Shown here in pieces: positions 36,953 to 48,811 of a stretch of DNA of 64,000 bases. This stretch comes from Anagrus nilaparvatae. Lineage: Eukaryota; Arthropoda; Insecta; Hymenoptera; Mymaridae. Location of the stretch: the NCBI GenBank assembly GCA_022575985.1, contig JAKSXM010000014.1, positions 310,001 through 374,000 on the forward strand. The letters run 5' to 3'. The position numbers and the translations under genes were made by a program. The notes beneath the pieces were generated by a model, which was not told the origin of the DNA, ran no database searches, and was given only the letters and a program-made list of their open reading frames with translations. Each line of letters opens with the position of its first letter. Positions within the stretch are counted from its first letter, which is position 1.

Positions 36953-37307
36953 CTGAAAAATAAAAAAATTTCAATATTATAATTGGTTAAAGATTTTGAA
37001 TTTAAATGTTAAGCATTCCTTTGTTTCGGATACTTCTTTATACAAGTGTAATAAAAATAAAAGCAGGAGAAAATTATTAAAAAAATTTAAATTGAAAGAA
37101 TTTTTTTATTAAATGCTTCAAAAGGTATGAAATGGGCATGCGGAATAGAATATAATTATAGAATATATAACTTAATGCAAAATACAACTTATGAATAAAA
37201 CAAAAAAGTACCATTTTATTTTTTTAAATTACATATTTAGTATATGGATTATTGAAAACATTATTTAAAAGAGATTAATTAAAGAAATTAATAATTAATA
37301 AACTTAC

Positions 37308-37313
37308 TTTCAT
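37308..37313 (-). other. Possible upstream start exon of the RING gene
   Basis: On the minus strand ATGAAA is followed by gtaagt. The next acceptor (tttttcag before 36952) would join it to ATAAATATG in the same frame, giving M-K-I-N-M. Whether translation begins here or at 36946 cannot be decided. The ATG may also be untranslated leader. Confidence 0.35.
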
Positions 37314-38040
37314 GTTTTATTTATTCTGCCTTTTTCACAACTCCTAGTTATTTATATAAAAAGTATGTATAATTGATAAAATTTTTTATCAAAATATAAT
37401 AAAGAAAAATTTAAAGTCAAACTAAGTTATAAAATTCTAAAAAATATATCTTTAATTATTGTGGATACCGTGGTAGATATTTGAACGTTAGGGCGAATCT
37501 AGCTGCACTGAACAAGAGCTGAGACAGCATAGATCCCCAAAGTAAATGTTGCGCCGGCGCGACTAGGTCCCAAAAACATGAGCAGGGGTAATATCGCGGC
37601 AAAATTTGAATTATGTTAATTAATTTTAAATGAATTTCCAAAAATTACAACCCTTAAAAGATTTCTAAATTTAAAAAAAAACATTCGTTTTTAGCATGTA
37701 ATTAATGTGTATATATAAGCAATTTTATGTATATTAATATGATTATAAGTATATAAAATAGCTTATCTAAATTGGTTTTTAAAAAGTTTATTTTTAAATG
37801 TTTTTTATATTTTTTGGATTATAATTTAACACTGATGATAAAATTATAAACTTTAATTGACAATAAATTGCATTCTTATATACCTTAGAATAATTGAAAT
37901 ACAAGAATCATCATAATGTTTTTTAAATTATTCAACATGCATATATACATTTAGGAACTTGAACATTATTCTTATACCATGTTTAAAATACAATTCATTT
38001 TAATTAAAATCAACAGTTATTTTGCACAGATCTCATAAAA
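37314..38040. other. Intergenic region upstream of the RING gene
   Basis: 37456-37641 is a little GC-richer, with 'ttgcgccggcgcgac' as a short CG-rich palindromic block. The 61-codon ORF there is not recognisable. No gene is supported. Confidence 0.35.
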
Positions 38041-38056
38041 TTATAATTAAATTAAA

Positions 38057-38220
38057 ATGAGTGGTACTACCGGAGAACAGGGTGTTGGAATGATTTCTGA
38101 GCCAACAAATAGTAATTATTGAAAAACAAGCATTGCAAACGTTTAGAGATATAGGATACGATTGTTGTACAAAAACATCTTTTAAAAAATAATCTAATGT
38201 AAAAAAAAAAAAAAAACAGT
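38057..38220 (+). pseudogene. Small frameshifted ORF followed by poly-A, possible retrocopy
   Basis: The plus strand reads MSGTTGEQGVGMISEPTNSN and then a stop. A one-base frame change continues as IIEKQALQTFRDIGYDCC before the next stop. About 15 bases later a run of 17 or so A residues begins. A short ORF with a frameshift and an A-tail looks like a processed, decayed gene copy. The parent is not recognised. Confidence 0.4.
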
Positions 38221-38425
38221 TGTATTTATTTATAAAAAATCATTGTTTTTTTTTTGGTTTGTTTGAATATTAATTTCAGTTGCAATATTAATAAAAAAGC
38301 ATTAATTAATGATAAATAATGTTTTATTTTGAAATTTTTTAACTGAATTAATTGATAAATTTTTTGCTTAATTATTTTTATTTTATTTGCTTAATTTTAA
38401 ATAAAGTAAATGTAAATGAAATATA

Positions 38426-38942
38426 GGGTCTACTTGGAACCTACACATTTCGAACTTGCACATCTATTTTCTTACACATTTTATTACACGAAAAAAATAT
38501 AACACATTAAATAAATTACGAAAATAAAACTTACACAAGTGTAGGAAAATTAATAATTAAATATTAATTGTAAAACAATATGAAAATTATAAAAATATAT
38601 AAAATATTTACTTATTAATAAAACAATATGAAAATTATAAAAATATATACAATATTTAATTATTAATTTATAACCTACACTTGTGTAAGATTTATTTTGG
38701 TAATTTATTTAATGTGTAATATATAATTCCTGTAATAAAATGTGTTTAGGCTCACACACAAACTCATGGAGCACACGAGCAGGAGCAACAGTAGCATATA
38801 GTGGGAGTTAGAATAAAGGGGCTAAAGAGGAGAAAAAATATCAATCCCACTTTATTCAATATTGCTCCTGCCCATGAGTTTGTGTGTGAGCCTTAAGAAA
38901 ATAGATGTGAAAGTTTGAAATGTGTAGGTTCCGAGTAGACCC
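38426..38942. mobile_element. hAT-like non-autonomous element with 8-bp TSD
   Basis: The left end GGGTCTACTTGGAACC and the right end (complement GGGTCTACTCGGAACC) form inverted repeats of about 50 bp. The flanks are identical octamers GAAATATA (38418-38425 and 38943-38950), the target duplication length of hAT elements. An inner inverted pair ('ggctcacacacaaactcatg' and its complement) adds a second stem. There is no ORF. It abuts the outer end of the giant inverted repeat. Confidence 0.8.
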
Positions 38943-39260
38943 GAAATATATATACAGGGAGTTCCTCGACCGGTAGTAAACTATATCTATATATATAAAA
39001 AAGAGTTAAGCCAATAGGAACGCTTTATTTAAAAATTTTTAAAATCGCATGGTAAGTAGAGCGGCGGTAGATATGTCGGTAATAAAGTTAACGATAATAT
39101 TTAATTGAACCCGGAAACAAGTTGGTATCACCTCAGCAGTCTGCTGGGTGCACCGGCAAAAAAAAACAAACAAATAAAGAGGTTATGCTATGCTATAGTA
39201 ATTAAATTTAAATTAGTTAATTATTAAAATAATGTTATAGTGTTATAAATAAAAAATTAA

Positions 39261-39870
39261 TGCCTTCGTTATTTAATTACGAGCAAGAAGAATCAGATCA
39301 AGTTCTGTTTTATGGTTCGTATGAAAAAATCCTTTAGATTTTATGGAGATAGAGTCAAGATCAAATTTTCTTCAGTTTTAATAGTTTATGATGCACAATG
39401 AATCTTTATTTGTTGTTAACTTTGGAAGCTTAAAAATGCATTACTTAGAAAAGCCTGTTAACGATGCATCAAATAATTTCCAGGTGCGTTTTTCCTGTTA
39501 ATTTATCATGTTTTAAAAACTTAAATAATTAAATATTTTGTATTAGGTTTTAATTTCTTTGACCAATGAAGATTGGCGTGATTATCTAGCAGTACAGTTA
39601 GTCCAGTTACATTTTGCAACCTATTATCTTAAAAGTCTAATTTCATAAGTTCTTGATAACGGATGATCCTTTTTTACCTCAAATAAGATTGATCGGACCT
39701 TCACTTGCAATCAGTTTAACAGGTAAATTTATTTAAATATCATTATTTTTATTGTATTTTTATTAAATTAAATTTTTAGATACCCGTTTGTCCAAGATTC
39801 TTGTAATAGTACATAGTATTTCAATACCTGGAGATGACGATTAAGAGACACCAGAATTAACTCAAGTAAC
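39261..39870 (+). pseudogene. VPS13-like fragment, left arm
   Basis: Exon-like pieces in order: MPSLFNYEQEESDQVLFYG from 39261; a piece near 39390-39482 with ESLFVVNFGSLKMHYLEKP ending at a donor; 39547-39721 with VLISLTNEDWRDYLAV and, after frame breaks, DPFLPQIRLIGPSLAI; then 39780-39870 with DTRLSKILVIVHSISIPGDD. This pattern (LPxI.., then a D-R-L helix, then SIPxP-like) resembles part of VPS13, a bridge-like lipid-transfer protein at membrane contacts. Stops interrupt it. The right arm has the matching inverse copy. Family call is from remembered motif only. Confidence 0.5.
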
Positions 39871-40239
39871 AATTGTAATTTTTTTAATTTGTTTAATTGT
39901 GTTAATAAATAATAATTAAAATTAAATTTGTATCATTACAGTCTGAATATTTATCTTAGTTGTCAATTTATAAGAGTCTTTGTCAAGCAAAATAAAAAAA
40001 AAAAGCAATAAGATCAAGAATTAACAACTTTAATGAAATAAACAACTGATTTAGAAGTTAAATTTGTCATCAAAGGTTAAAAATTCATCATAAAATCTAA
40101 TTTATTAATTTTTGTAATAAGATAACCGATACTGGATTAACTTTTATAACGTCACTTTCAAAATTAATAAAATATTACACATAAAATTTTTGTATAAGGT
40201 AACAGGTTCATCGTTAAAATTTATAATAAATATTAAATA

Positions 40240-40530
40240 TTTTAAAGAGTTATATTGCTACAATATGTGTAAAATTAATATTACAAATTATCATTGTGAA
40301 AGTAGCGAAGGTTTATGTTAATCACTAAAAAATTTAAAATTTCTAGAAAAATTAGATATAAGTTTTTGTGATAATAAAATATTAAATGAAGTTATTCATA
40401 TGGCTATTAAAGCAATTGATAGAAGAGATAAAAATAAATATTTAAAGTAATTTATGGCGACAAAAATTTTTTTAAATCTTATTTTCAGATGGCTCCATTT
40501 GTAGCAGCTATTGAAATTAATTAATATTTC
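40240..40530 (+). pseudogene. LRR gene fragment, left arm
   Basis: Reading from about 40327 gives SLKNLKFLEKLDISFCDNKI and continues to an IKAIDRRDK segment before a stop. It matches the C-terminal part of the minus-strand LRR copy at 48812-49640. Only about one and a half repeats survive. Confidence 0.6.
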
Positions 40531-40741
40531 ACAATATTTAATTTTCATACCTTTTATAAATTTATACAATGAAAAAATTTGAAAAAATATTATTTTGGTG
40601 TTTATAATTTTTTAATTGATAAGAATATCTTTATAAGCAATTAATAATTGTATAAGAACTTATTGTACAAATTTTTTAAGATGAATAAATAAAATGATTA
40701 TTTGATATTAATATTTTAATTTTAAAATTAAGAAAAAATAA

Positions 40742-41300
40742 ATGCATGATGCATAGAGAGATTTTTTTGTTTTTTAAATTAATGAAATTTTATTTTTTTA
40801 AATACATGATGTCTGTAAGAATAACTATTTTATCAGACAAAAAAAAAATACTGAAATTAAATAAAAGCTATTAGTATGAAATACAAAAACAGCTGTGCAT
40901 GAACGGATATGTTTATAAAAATAAATATCCATTTATAATGTACTTCTTATTTTTATTAGTAGTGAAAATTAATATAAAACATTTAGTACAAAAAAATAAA
41001 TGCATCATGCATTGAGAGATTTTTTTTTTTTTTTAATTTATGAAATATTTTTTTTTTTTTTTACAGACATCATGTCTGTAATAATAAATAGGTATTTATG
41101 AGATAAAAAAAAAAATTGAAATTTAATTAAAGCTATTGTTTTAGGCATTCAGGTACACTAAAGCATTTGTAAATATTTGTCATATGGACCATGAAAATTA
41201 TCTTTGTATACATTTATAAAAAAAAATCTCTCTTTGCATGATGTCTGAAATAATAACTATTTTATGAGATTATAAAAAAATAACTGAAATTAAATTAAAG
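40742..41300. repeat. Tandem ~240-bp units with 'gcatagagagattttttt'
   Basis: About three diverged copies start near 40742, 40998 and 41219. They share 'catgatgcatagagagat'-like and 'acatgatgtctgtaa'-like blocks plus long T runs. Related inverted sequence occurs in the right arm near 47600-48420. Confidence 0.65.
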
Positions 41301-41499
41301 CTATTAGTAAGTACAGGGATGCAGATACACTAAAGCATTATTTAAACCATGAAAATAATCTTTGTTCATAGTTATCGCACAATGAAATAATATCAATAAA
41401 ATTAAAATTAACTTAAAAATAATAATCTTGTTATGAATCAAGTTGTTCATATTAAATATCTAATTGAACTTCTTTTAGTAATATTAATTTTGATCTAAT

Positions 41500-41830
41500 T
41501 GAACTTCTTTGAATAACATTAATGTTGATATTTTATCTTAATCAGCCAGTTAATTTTATAAGCTTTAAAGCTTTTATAATTAGTTTATATCTTGACGATC
41601 ACTTTTTATTTTATAGGCTTCTTGAATAAAATTTTGAGACAATTTTTCCCAACCACTAACATAAATTTCTTCTAAATTCACAGCTGCTTTTATAATATAA
41701 GATTCATTAGCAAGATTTTAATTTGAAATATCAAAAATTTTAAATTCTGGTAATAGCAAGACAATATTTACATACACCTTTAGAAATAAATGAACCATCA
41801 AAATTAACTAATTTCTACATAATATAAATA
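41500..41830 (-). pseudogene. Second LRR fragment, left arm
   Basis: Minus-strand counterpart of the plus-strand fragment at 47780-48065. Only scattered LRR-like words survive. It is called from the inverted match rather than from its own reading frame. Confidence 0.4.
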
Positions 41831-41879
41831 TTAAAATATTACAATATTGTAATTTAAAAAAGTAATATACACAATAATC

Positions 41880-42260
41880 AAATTCGAAATTTAATTACTT
41901 GAAGTATATCAAGACAAGGTATCCATTGTCTGTCGCCAACAGTTCTTGCTCTTGTAGTACATGTTTAGGATAACTAAACCAAAAATTTAATAAATGATTT
42001 TCATCTTTAAATAAAGTTTCACCAAAAACATTATCAGCAATTTTAATACTACCATCTAAGAACAAAGTACCCATTAAAGCTTTAAAACATGTCTTAGCTC
42101 TAAATAATGGCATGAATCACTTCCATAAGCATAAAGCATATATTGGTATAAGAAAATTTTTACTAGTTTGTGGAATTTATGGGAACATAAATAACGGGTG
42201 CCTAGAATAAAAATTTAAATAAATTCTATGCCCAAAATTATTATGTGTTAAATTTTACCT
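41880..42260 (-). pseudogene. Drosha (RNase III) fragment
   Basis: The minus strand encodes CFKALMGTLFLDGSIKIADN, then VFGETLFKDENHLLNF and YPKHVLQEQE, which matches the first RNase III domain region of Drosha, the nuclear pri-miRNA processing enzyme. Just upstream, in another frame, QYMLYAYGSDSCHYLELRH fits the preceding Drosha segment. Downstream, GDRQWIPCLDILQVIKF is again in a shifted frame. At least two frameshifts mark it as dead. The edge of this fragment also appears, inverted, in the right arm near 47660. Confidence 0.7.
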
Positions 42261-42890
42261 TGATTTTGACTGATAATTCAATGCAAGTTACAATCTCTTG
42301 TGCATCTTTAATATTTGCTTTTTTAGTTTCAGCTGCTGTTGCTGAAGCTTCTTTAATAGCTTGTTGAGCTGCTTAAAAATTATTCAAAACATTATGAAAA
42401 AAATTTCAAAAAAACTTAATACTTTTAACATTAAATTATTTTAATAATATAAATTTTAAATTTACCATAACCGAAGTTTCAAAAGCATTAAGAAATACAA
42501 CCTCGATAACAACCCATCATATAATTTTAATTGACATATTGTTTTTATCTACATCATCAGGCTCAATTAATATTGTACATTATTGTGTGAAGTATTTAGG
42601 ATTAGTTGGAAAAAATATCAATATAATTTTTGGCTTACTATCTATAAGCTTTAAAATTTTATTATGCCTCAATTCGTTTCCCTCTTGCTTGTAAATCAAT
42701 ATAAAATTGTTTAAAATTACTAATAATAATAAGAATATGCAATGGTGAAGCAATTTAACGAGTATATTATTAATCTACCATCAGTATATGAGCAAGTGAT
42801 AATCAGTATTTAAATTGATTTGTTATAGTAAAATATAAATTCTGGAATTTCATCCGTATCAATGATTGACGTACTTATAAGTCACTAACT
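42260..42890 (-). pseudogene. Uncharacterised coding-like fragment and spacer
   Basis: The minus strand has an exon-like stretch near 42380-42260 reading AAQQAIKEASATAAETKKAN and ending at IKgtaaaa, a donor-like site. The family is not recognised. The remainder to 42890 is AT-rich with no supported gene. Confidence 0.35.
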
Positions 42891-42899
42891 TCTGGATGA

Positions 42900-43510
<611 letters not shown>

Positions 43511-43727
43511 GATGCTGTTTGTCATTATTAATTTTTTCAAGCGTTATAAGATAAATATTTATAAGGAAAAGGAATTTTCACAAATTTTACATGATTAATT
43601 TTTCTCACCTGAATGAATTTTATGATGTTCTTTTAGACTATTCAATAGAGCAAACAAATATCCACACATTTCACAATTGTTAGGTTCTTGTCATCTTGGA
43701 GTTAAGGGTATTGGTATACTTACAATA

Positions 43728-45075
43728 TTAGTGTAATAGCTGCTCGAAATGTTTGCCATCATTATCAATACATAATTGTAGTCTCCTATTAAAATTCTGA
43801 GTTGCATTTCTTATGGTTTCAGGAGAAATATCAGCAAATGCTTGATGAATACGTTGTAATGTTTCTTGTCTATTGCTGGTATCACCTGCATAAACAACAT
43901 TTTTTACATGACCCCATAAGAAATAATCATTAGCATTCAAGTCTGGGCTACGAGGGGGCCAAGCTATTCCTTCACTTCCTCTTCCAATCCATCGACCTGG
44001 AAATATTATATCTAAGTATCCTCTAACTTCTACTGACCAATGAGGAGGGGCCCCATCTTGAATTAATATTAGTTGATTTCTAATATGAGGTGGTAAATTT
44101 GCTCTATCGATTAAAATATTCAAATCATTTTGTAGAAACTGTAAATAATTCTGTCCATTTAATCTACGAGGTAATTCAAATGGTCCAATCTGCAATAAAA
44201 AATTTATAAGATTAAAAAAAAAAAATTAATTGTTTCAGAAATTTGTTGAAATAAATTTTTTCCATACGATTTTGTCATCAACTACTGCAGCCCAAATATT
44301 AATAGACCATTGGTACTGAAAATTAGATTCTCTTACTAATCTGAAATAATTTTGAGTAATAAAATTAATGAAATACTGATATAAACTCGCTGACACAGTT
44401 ATAATAATAAAATAATCACTTCAAATACTTTTTAGTTTATGAATAATAGATTTTTTAATTTTCTTACCGAGGATTCTGATCAGCCCAAGTTACATGGTTT
44501 CTGCTGTTGAACATTCCGTTTGGAGTGAATGTACACTCATCAGTAAATAAAAGCCATGGCACCTGTATCCTTCCTGCTAAAATTTCTTCTAGAAGATCTA
44601 TACAAAATATAAGCCTGGTTAGGTAATCATTTGGTCCATTTAACGCTTGTACTTTTTGATAATGATATGGATGCATTCCATTTCTTATCAATATTCTGCA
44701 TATCATAGTATGGTAAGTTCCTAAGCGAACTGCGCAAACCCTGGTACTTAAATTTTTAGCATTCTCTTCATCATGATAAGCAGCTAATACTAAATGTACA
44801 AGTTCTTGGGAAATCTCTTCATTTGGTCCTCCATATTGATGAGTTGGTAGCAAATTACCATTTTTTCTCATTCGAGCATCAAGCCTTGCAAATACTCGAT
44901 AGTCAGGATATCTTTCTTGAAATTGATTCCTTTCTCGGAATATATCTTTTGCACGGTATTCGTTAAAATTTGCGAGCACTAAGCAACAATACATTTCTAA
45001 ATAATCTTCTAATGAGTATTCCATATGTGCTTTGTAAATAATCATGTTTAGCATAACATCTTCATCGTCTGCCAT
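43728..45075 (-). CDS. Tc1/mariner-superfamily transposase (DD37D), intact
   Basis: Three exons: 45075-44468, 44340-44268 and 44189-43728, in phase, 380 residues from ATG at 45075. The N-terminal part (about residues 20-75) has the helix-turn-helix-like segment common in insect copies: SLEDYLEMYCCLVLANFNEY then RERNQFQERYPDYR. Catalytic residues are D179 in FTDECTF, D272 in LIQDGAPPH and D310 in PPRSPDLNANDYF, with 37 residues between the last two. WPPRSPDL and DYFLWG are signature words of the superfamily, which cuts and pastes DNA at TA sites. No stop or frameshift is seen, in contrast to the dead fragments around it. Terminal repeats were not located. It lies in the centre of the giant inverted repeat. 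Confidence 0.85.
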
Positions 45076-45829
45076 GTTTAAATGTGAAAATGCAGGTAAA
45101 TAAAGGTAGATCGATTTTTTATTACAATTTTACACAATTTAAAATAAATCTTTAATCAGATGAACTAATTAAAACAAAAAAATATGTCTAAAAACTTATA
45201 AATGTTTAAGAGACTTAAATTTCTAAAACGACACTGTAAGCACTTGATCACATTCTGTTACAAATCGGCAGATCTTTAACTAGATTCTTCCATTCGATTT
45301 TACGCAAATAGGTACATTCTCAGATAAACTTTCCCCGAGACCGGGTATGCAAGAATTCAAAGGGCGCGAAAATTTAAATTTGTATAGACCTTTACATACG
45401 TACAATATGGCAGCCTCATTATAAGAAATTGATTTGAAAAAGAAATTCATGGTAGAGCCAAGCATATAGTTAACGCCACATTTTTACAAATATCTCACTG
45501 AGAGTATTATGTGCTGCTATTATTGAACATAAACTTTTTTTTTCACAATTTAATCATCTTTGGAGCAAAAAATATAAAAAAAATTTAATTTTTCAAAGTA
45601 TTTTTATAAAACGTAAAATTTTTTTTCTAGAAAATATAATTTTTTGATCACGTAATATGTCTTGTACTTATTTTTGGGCCATTAGTTCAGTAAAAAAAAA
45701 AAAAATTAATTAAAAATTGTTTTTTTTTTTTTATTAAAAATAAATTTTGGGGTTTTAAAAAAATAAAAAAATCTTTACTTAGAAAGCATTTAATGATGTG
45801 TTAAAAAATTAACTGATACAGAATTTTAA

Positions 45830-46444
45830 GGTGGCTCGCTCATCAGGAGTACAGACATAAGGTTAAATTGTTCTTGTAAATTAAGGCCAACTGAATCCGA
45901 CGGTACCAAACTTTTTTGACCCATCCAAATTTTCGAGAAAAACGAGTTAAAGTTTCAAAAAAATACACGTGTTCTTATGGGAGAAATTTTGAAACGAAAT
46001 TTTTAAGCCAGAGAGGGCATGAATGGAACCGGTGACGTTTTAAACTAGACCATTTATAGATTCAGATTAAATTTTGCTGTACCCTTGTAGCCAGGCAAAA
46101 ATAAATTTTTGCTAATTAACCTACACAGTCAGCAAAAAACGTTTCCAAAACATTTCAAGAGTAAACTAAAATTATAAGCAGAAAAGTTTCCTGTTGTTTA
46201 CATAAAATTTTCAAAAAATTAAAAACATTGATTTATTTGCATTCTTTGTTTTTGTATGCTATTATAAATAAAATTCGTTTTTTAGCATTTCAGAAAAAGT
46301 GGACATGGAAACATCTCAAAAACGTTTCCGTTTACATTTTTAATAATAATTGAAACATTTAAATAATTTTAGTATTTGATACAATTAGGATACAATTAAG
46401 AAAAATTGTGACTGAACTTGACTGTGGATCATGAATGAGCCGCC
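45830..46444. mobile_element. 615-bp non-autonomous element flanked by TTAA
   Basis: The terminal inverted repeats GGTGGCTCGCTCAT and ATGAATGAGCCGCC are directly flanked by TTAA (45826-45829 and 46445-46448). That is the target-site signature of piggyBac-type transposition. The interior lacks a transposase. The terminal bases differ from classic piggyBac ends, so the superfamily is suggested by the target site only. Confidence 0.7.
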
Positions 46445-46815
46445 TTAAAGGATTAAAATGTCTTACATAGTGTCTAATATAGGCATTGCGGATTGCGATG
46501 CTAGATATAGGGGGCGCAACTCACTTCCATCCGTAAACATCTTTCCTCCTCTTTAAAGTTTATCATCAAAAAAAGTATTAAAAAAATTGTATTTTTTTGA
46601 GTATATTTTCTTTTTTTGCAAAGAAAATACTTTAAACAAAAATTGTTGATCGTATTGTTTCGAAGAATTCGCCATTTTTTTATTTAAGGTAAATATTGCC
46701 CTTGATCATTGTTTACAAGATTTGAAAAAGTAATTGAATACAGAAAAAAGCTTTTATTAACATCGCAGGTTTTATTTTTATTAACGTCTTACTTTTTAAC
46801 GCATTTCTATTGATT

Positions 46816-47333
46816 ATGAATGATAATATAAATATTAACAACGAATCGCCAATCCGGCATAAAGTATTTTTGTGTATGCGAGCTGAATTTCATCCAAGTA
46901 TTTGGAGAACAGTTGATCCAAATTTTAATAATGATTATTTTAACAGGGGTGTATATGAAACTCTTACCGAAGAAATGAATCAAGAGTTTGGAAAACATAA
47001 ATTTAATTGTGAGTAAGATATTTAAAAATGTATAAGTATTATTATTGAATAATAAAAAAATAAGACTAAAAAAAATAAAATTTGTATAGTTAAAATTTAC
47101 AGGTTTTATGCCCTTTAAAATAAGTAAATTTTGTACTTATTATATTATTAATAATTTCAGATATCAAGGTCCAGAGCATGTGGAATAATTTAAAAAGTGC
47201 TTTTTCTCGAGCATTCAGAAAACAAGGCTTGCAGAATCGTTATTACCTGAAATATTATCTATTATATCTTCAAGCAGAAAAGCAACGACAATTAGAAGCT
47301 GAAATAAATAATCCGCATAATAATGAAAATTAG
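46816..47333 (+). CDS. MADF-domain protein, two exons, intact
   Basis: Exon 1 is 46816-47008 and exon 2 is 47161-47333. The donor is T|gtgagt, the acceptor aatttcag, phase 1, 121 residues. Residues about 18-85 look like a MADF domain: HPSIWRTVDPNFNNDYFN, then ETLTEEMNQEF, then SMWNNLKSAFSRAFRKQ. This is the trihelix-like, Myb-related DNA-binding fold of insect regulators. The C-terminal ~35 residues are Tyr/Gln/Glu-rich. MADF or Myb-like proteins are also the second gene of PIF/Harbinger transposons, so this may be an orphaned accessory gene. No transposase partner is next to it. I chose the ATG at 46816; no upstream in-frame ATG is apparent. Confidence 0.7.
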
Positions 47334-47335
47334 AA

Positions 47336-47565
47336 CTAGAAAAATTTTGCATTCACAAGAAATCCAGATTTACAAATGTGAAAACTGTGAAAAAGAGTTG
47401 AAGTTTTCAAGACCTCTTCAGCTTTATGAAATGATTCACAAAGGTGAAAAGCCTTGTAAATGTAAAAATTTATGTATTTATCCAGAAGTAAGCCACTTAC
47501 AAAAGCATTTATTAAAAATTCACATTGGTGAAGAACTGAAAGAAATGATACAGACAATTTTTTAA
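47336..47565 (+). pseudogene. C2H2 zinc-finger fragment, plus strand
   Basis: Reads IYKCENCEKELKFSRPLQLY, then HKGEKPCKCKN and HLQKHLLKIHIGEE. It retains partial C2H2 knuckles and TGEKP-type linkers but has lost cysteines in the second finger. It begins immediately after the MADF stop codon and is the opposite-strand relative of the 42900-43510 debris, so it belongs to the inverted structure. Confidence 0.6.
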
Positions 47566-47779
47566 TTTAATTTCAGTTTTGTTTTTTTTTATATCATAAA
47601 ATAGTTATTATTACAGACATGATGCATAGAGAGATGTTTTTTTGTAAAATGTATGAGCAATAACTGTTAGCGACAGACAATGGATAACTAGTTTTGATAT
47701 GCTTTAATTAAATTTTGAATTTGATTATTGTGTATATTACTTTTTTAAATTACAATATTTTAATATTTAATATTTATAT

Positions 47780-48065
47780 TCTGTAGAAATTAGTTAATTT
47801 TGGTGGTTCATTTACTTCTAAAGGTTTAAATACTGTACTGTTATTACCAAAACTTAAAATTTTTGATATTTCAAATTAAAATCTTGCCAATTAATCTTAT
47901 ACTTATGTTAGCGGTTGGGAAAATATGTCTAAAAATTATATTGAAGAAGCTTATAAAATAAAAAGTGATCGTCAAGATAAACACATTAAAGCTTTTAAAA
48001 TTAACTGGTTTAGATAAAAATAAAATATCAAAATTAATATTATTAAAAGAAGTTCACTTAGATAT
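47780..48065 (+). pseudogene. LRR fragment, right arm inner part
   Basis: Plus-strand words FTSKGLNTVLLLPKLKIFDI and, after a stop, GWENMSKNYIEEAYKIKSD resemble leucine-rich-repeat protein sequence. Inverse partner of 41500-41830. Broken by stops. Confidence 0.5.
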
Positions 48066-48319
48066 TTAATATGAACAACTTGATTCATAACAAGATTATA
48101 ATTTTTAAGTTAATTTTAATTTCATTGATATTATTTTATTGTGCGATAACTGAGCAAAGATAATTTTCATGGTCCATATGACAAATAATATTTTTTACAA
48201 ATGCTTTAGTGTATCTGCATGCCTATACTTACTAATAGCTTTAATTAAATTTCAGTTTAGTTTTTTTTTTAATCAAATCAAATAGTTATTATTACAGACA
48301 GTTATTATATCATGTCTGT

Positions 48320-48420
48320 AAAAAAATAAAATTTCATACATTTACAACAACAAAAAAAATCCCTCTATGCATCATGTATAGAGATTTTGTTGTTGTAAAT
48401 GTATGAAATTTTATTTTTTT
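48320..48420. repeat. 36-bp perfect-stem hairpin
   Basis: 48320-48355 and 48385-48420 are exact inverted copies ('atttcatacatttacaac' within A-rich flanks). The loop of about 29 bases has a further ctctat/atagag pair. It contains the 'tgcatcatgtatagag' core of the arm satellite, so it likely arose from two inverted satellite units. Confidence 0.8.
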
Positions 48421-48811
48421 GTACTAAATGTTGTATCTTAATTTTCACTACTAATAAAAATAAGAAGTACATTATAAATTGATATTAATTATTTTAAATA
48501 TATCCTTTCATGCACAGCTGTTTTTGTATTTCATATGGGTAGATATAATAAGTATTTCTTTTCAATTATTTTCAGTAGTTTTAACATTTATTAAAATTAA
48601 AATATAAATATCAAATAATCATTTTATTAATTCATCTTTAAAAATTTTTACAAAAAGAAGTTCTTATACAATTATTAATTACTTATTAAGATATTCTAAT
48701 CAATTAAAAAATTTTAAATACCAAAAATATAATTTTTTTTGTCACATTCTTTCACTTTATAAATTCATAAAAGGGATAAAAATTAAATGTATACTGTAAA
48801 AAAATATAAAT

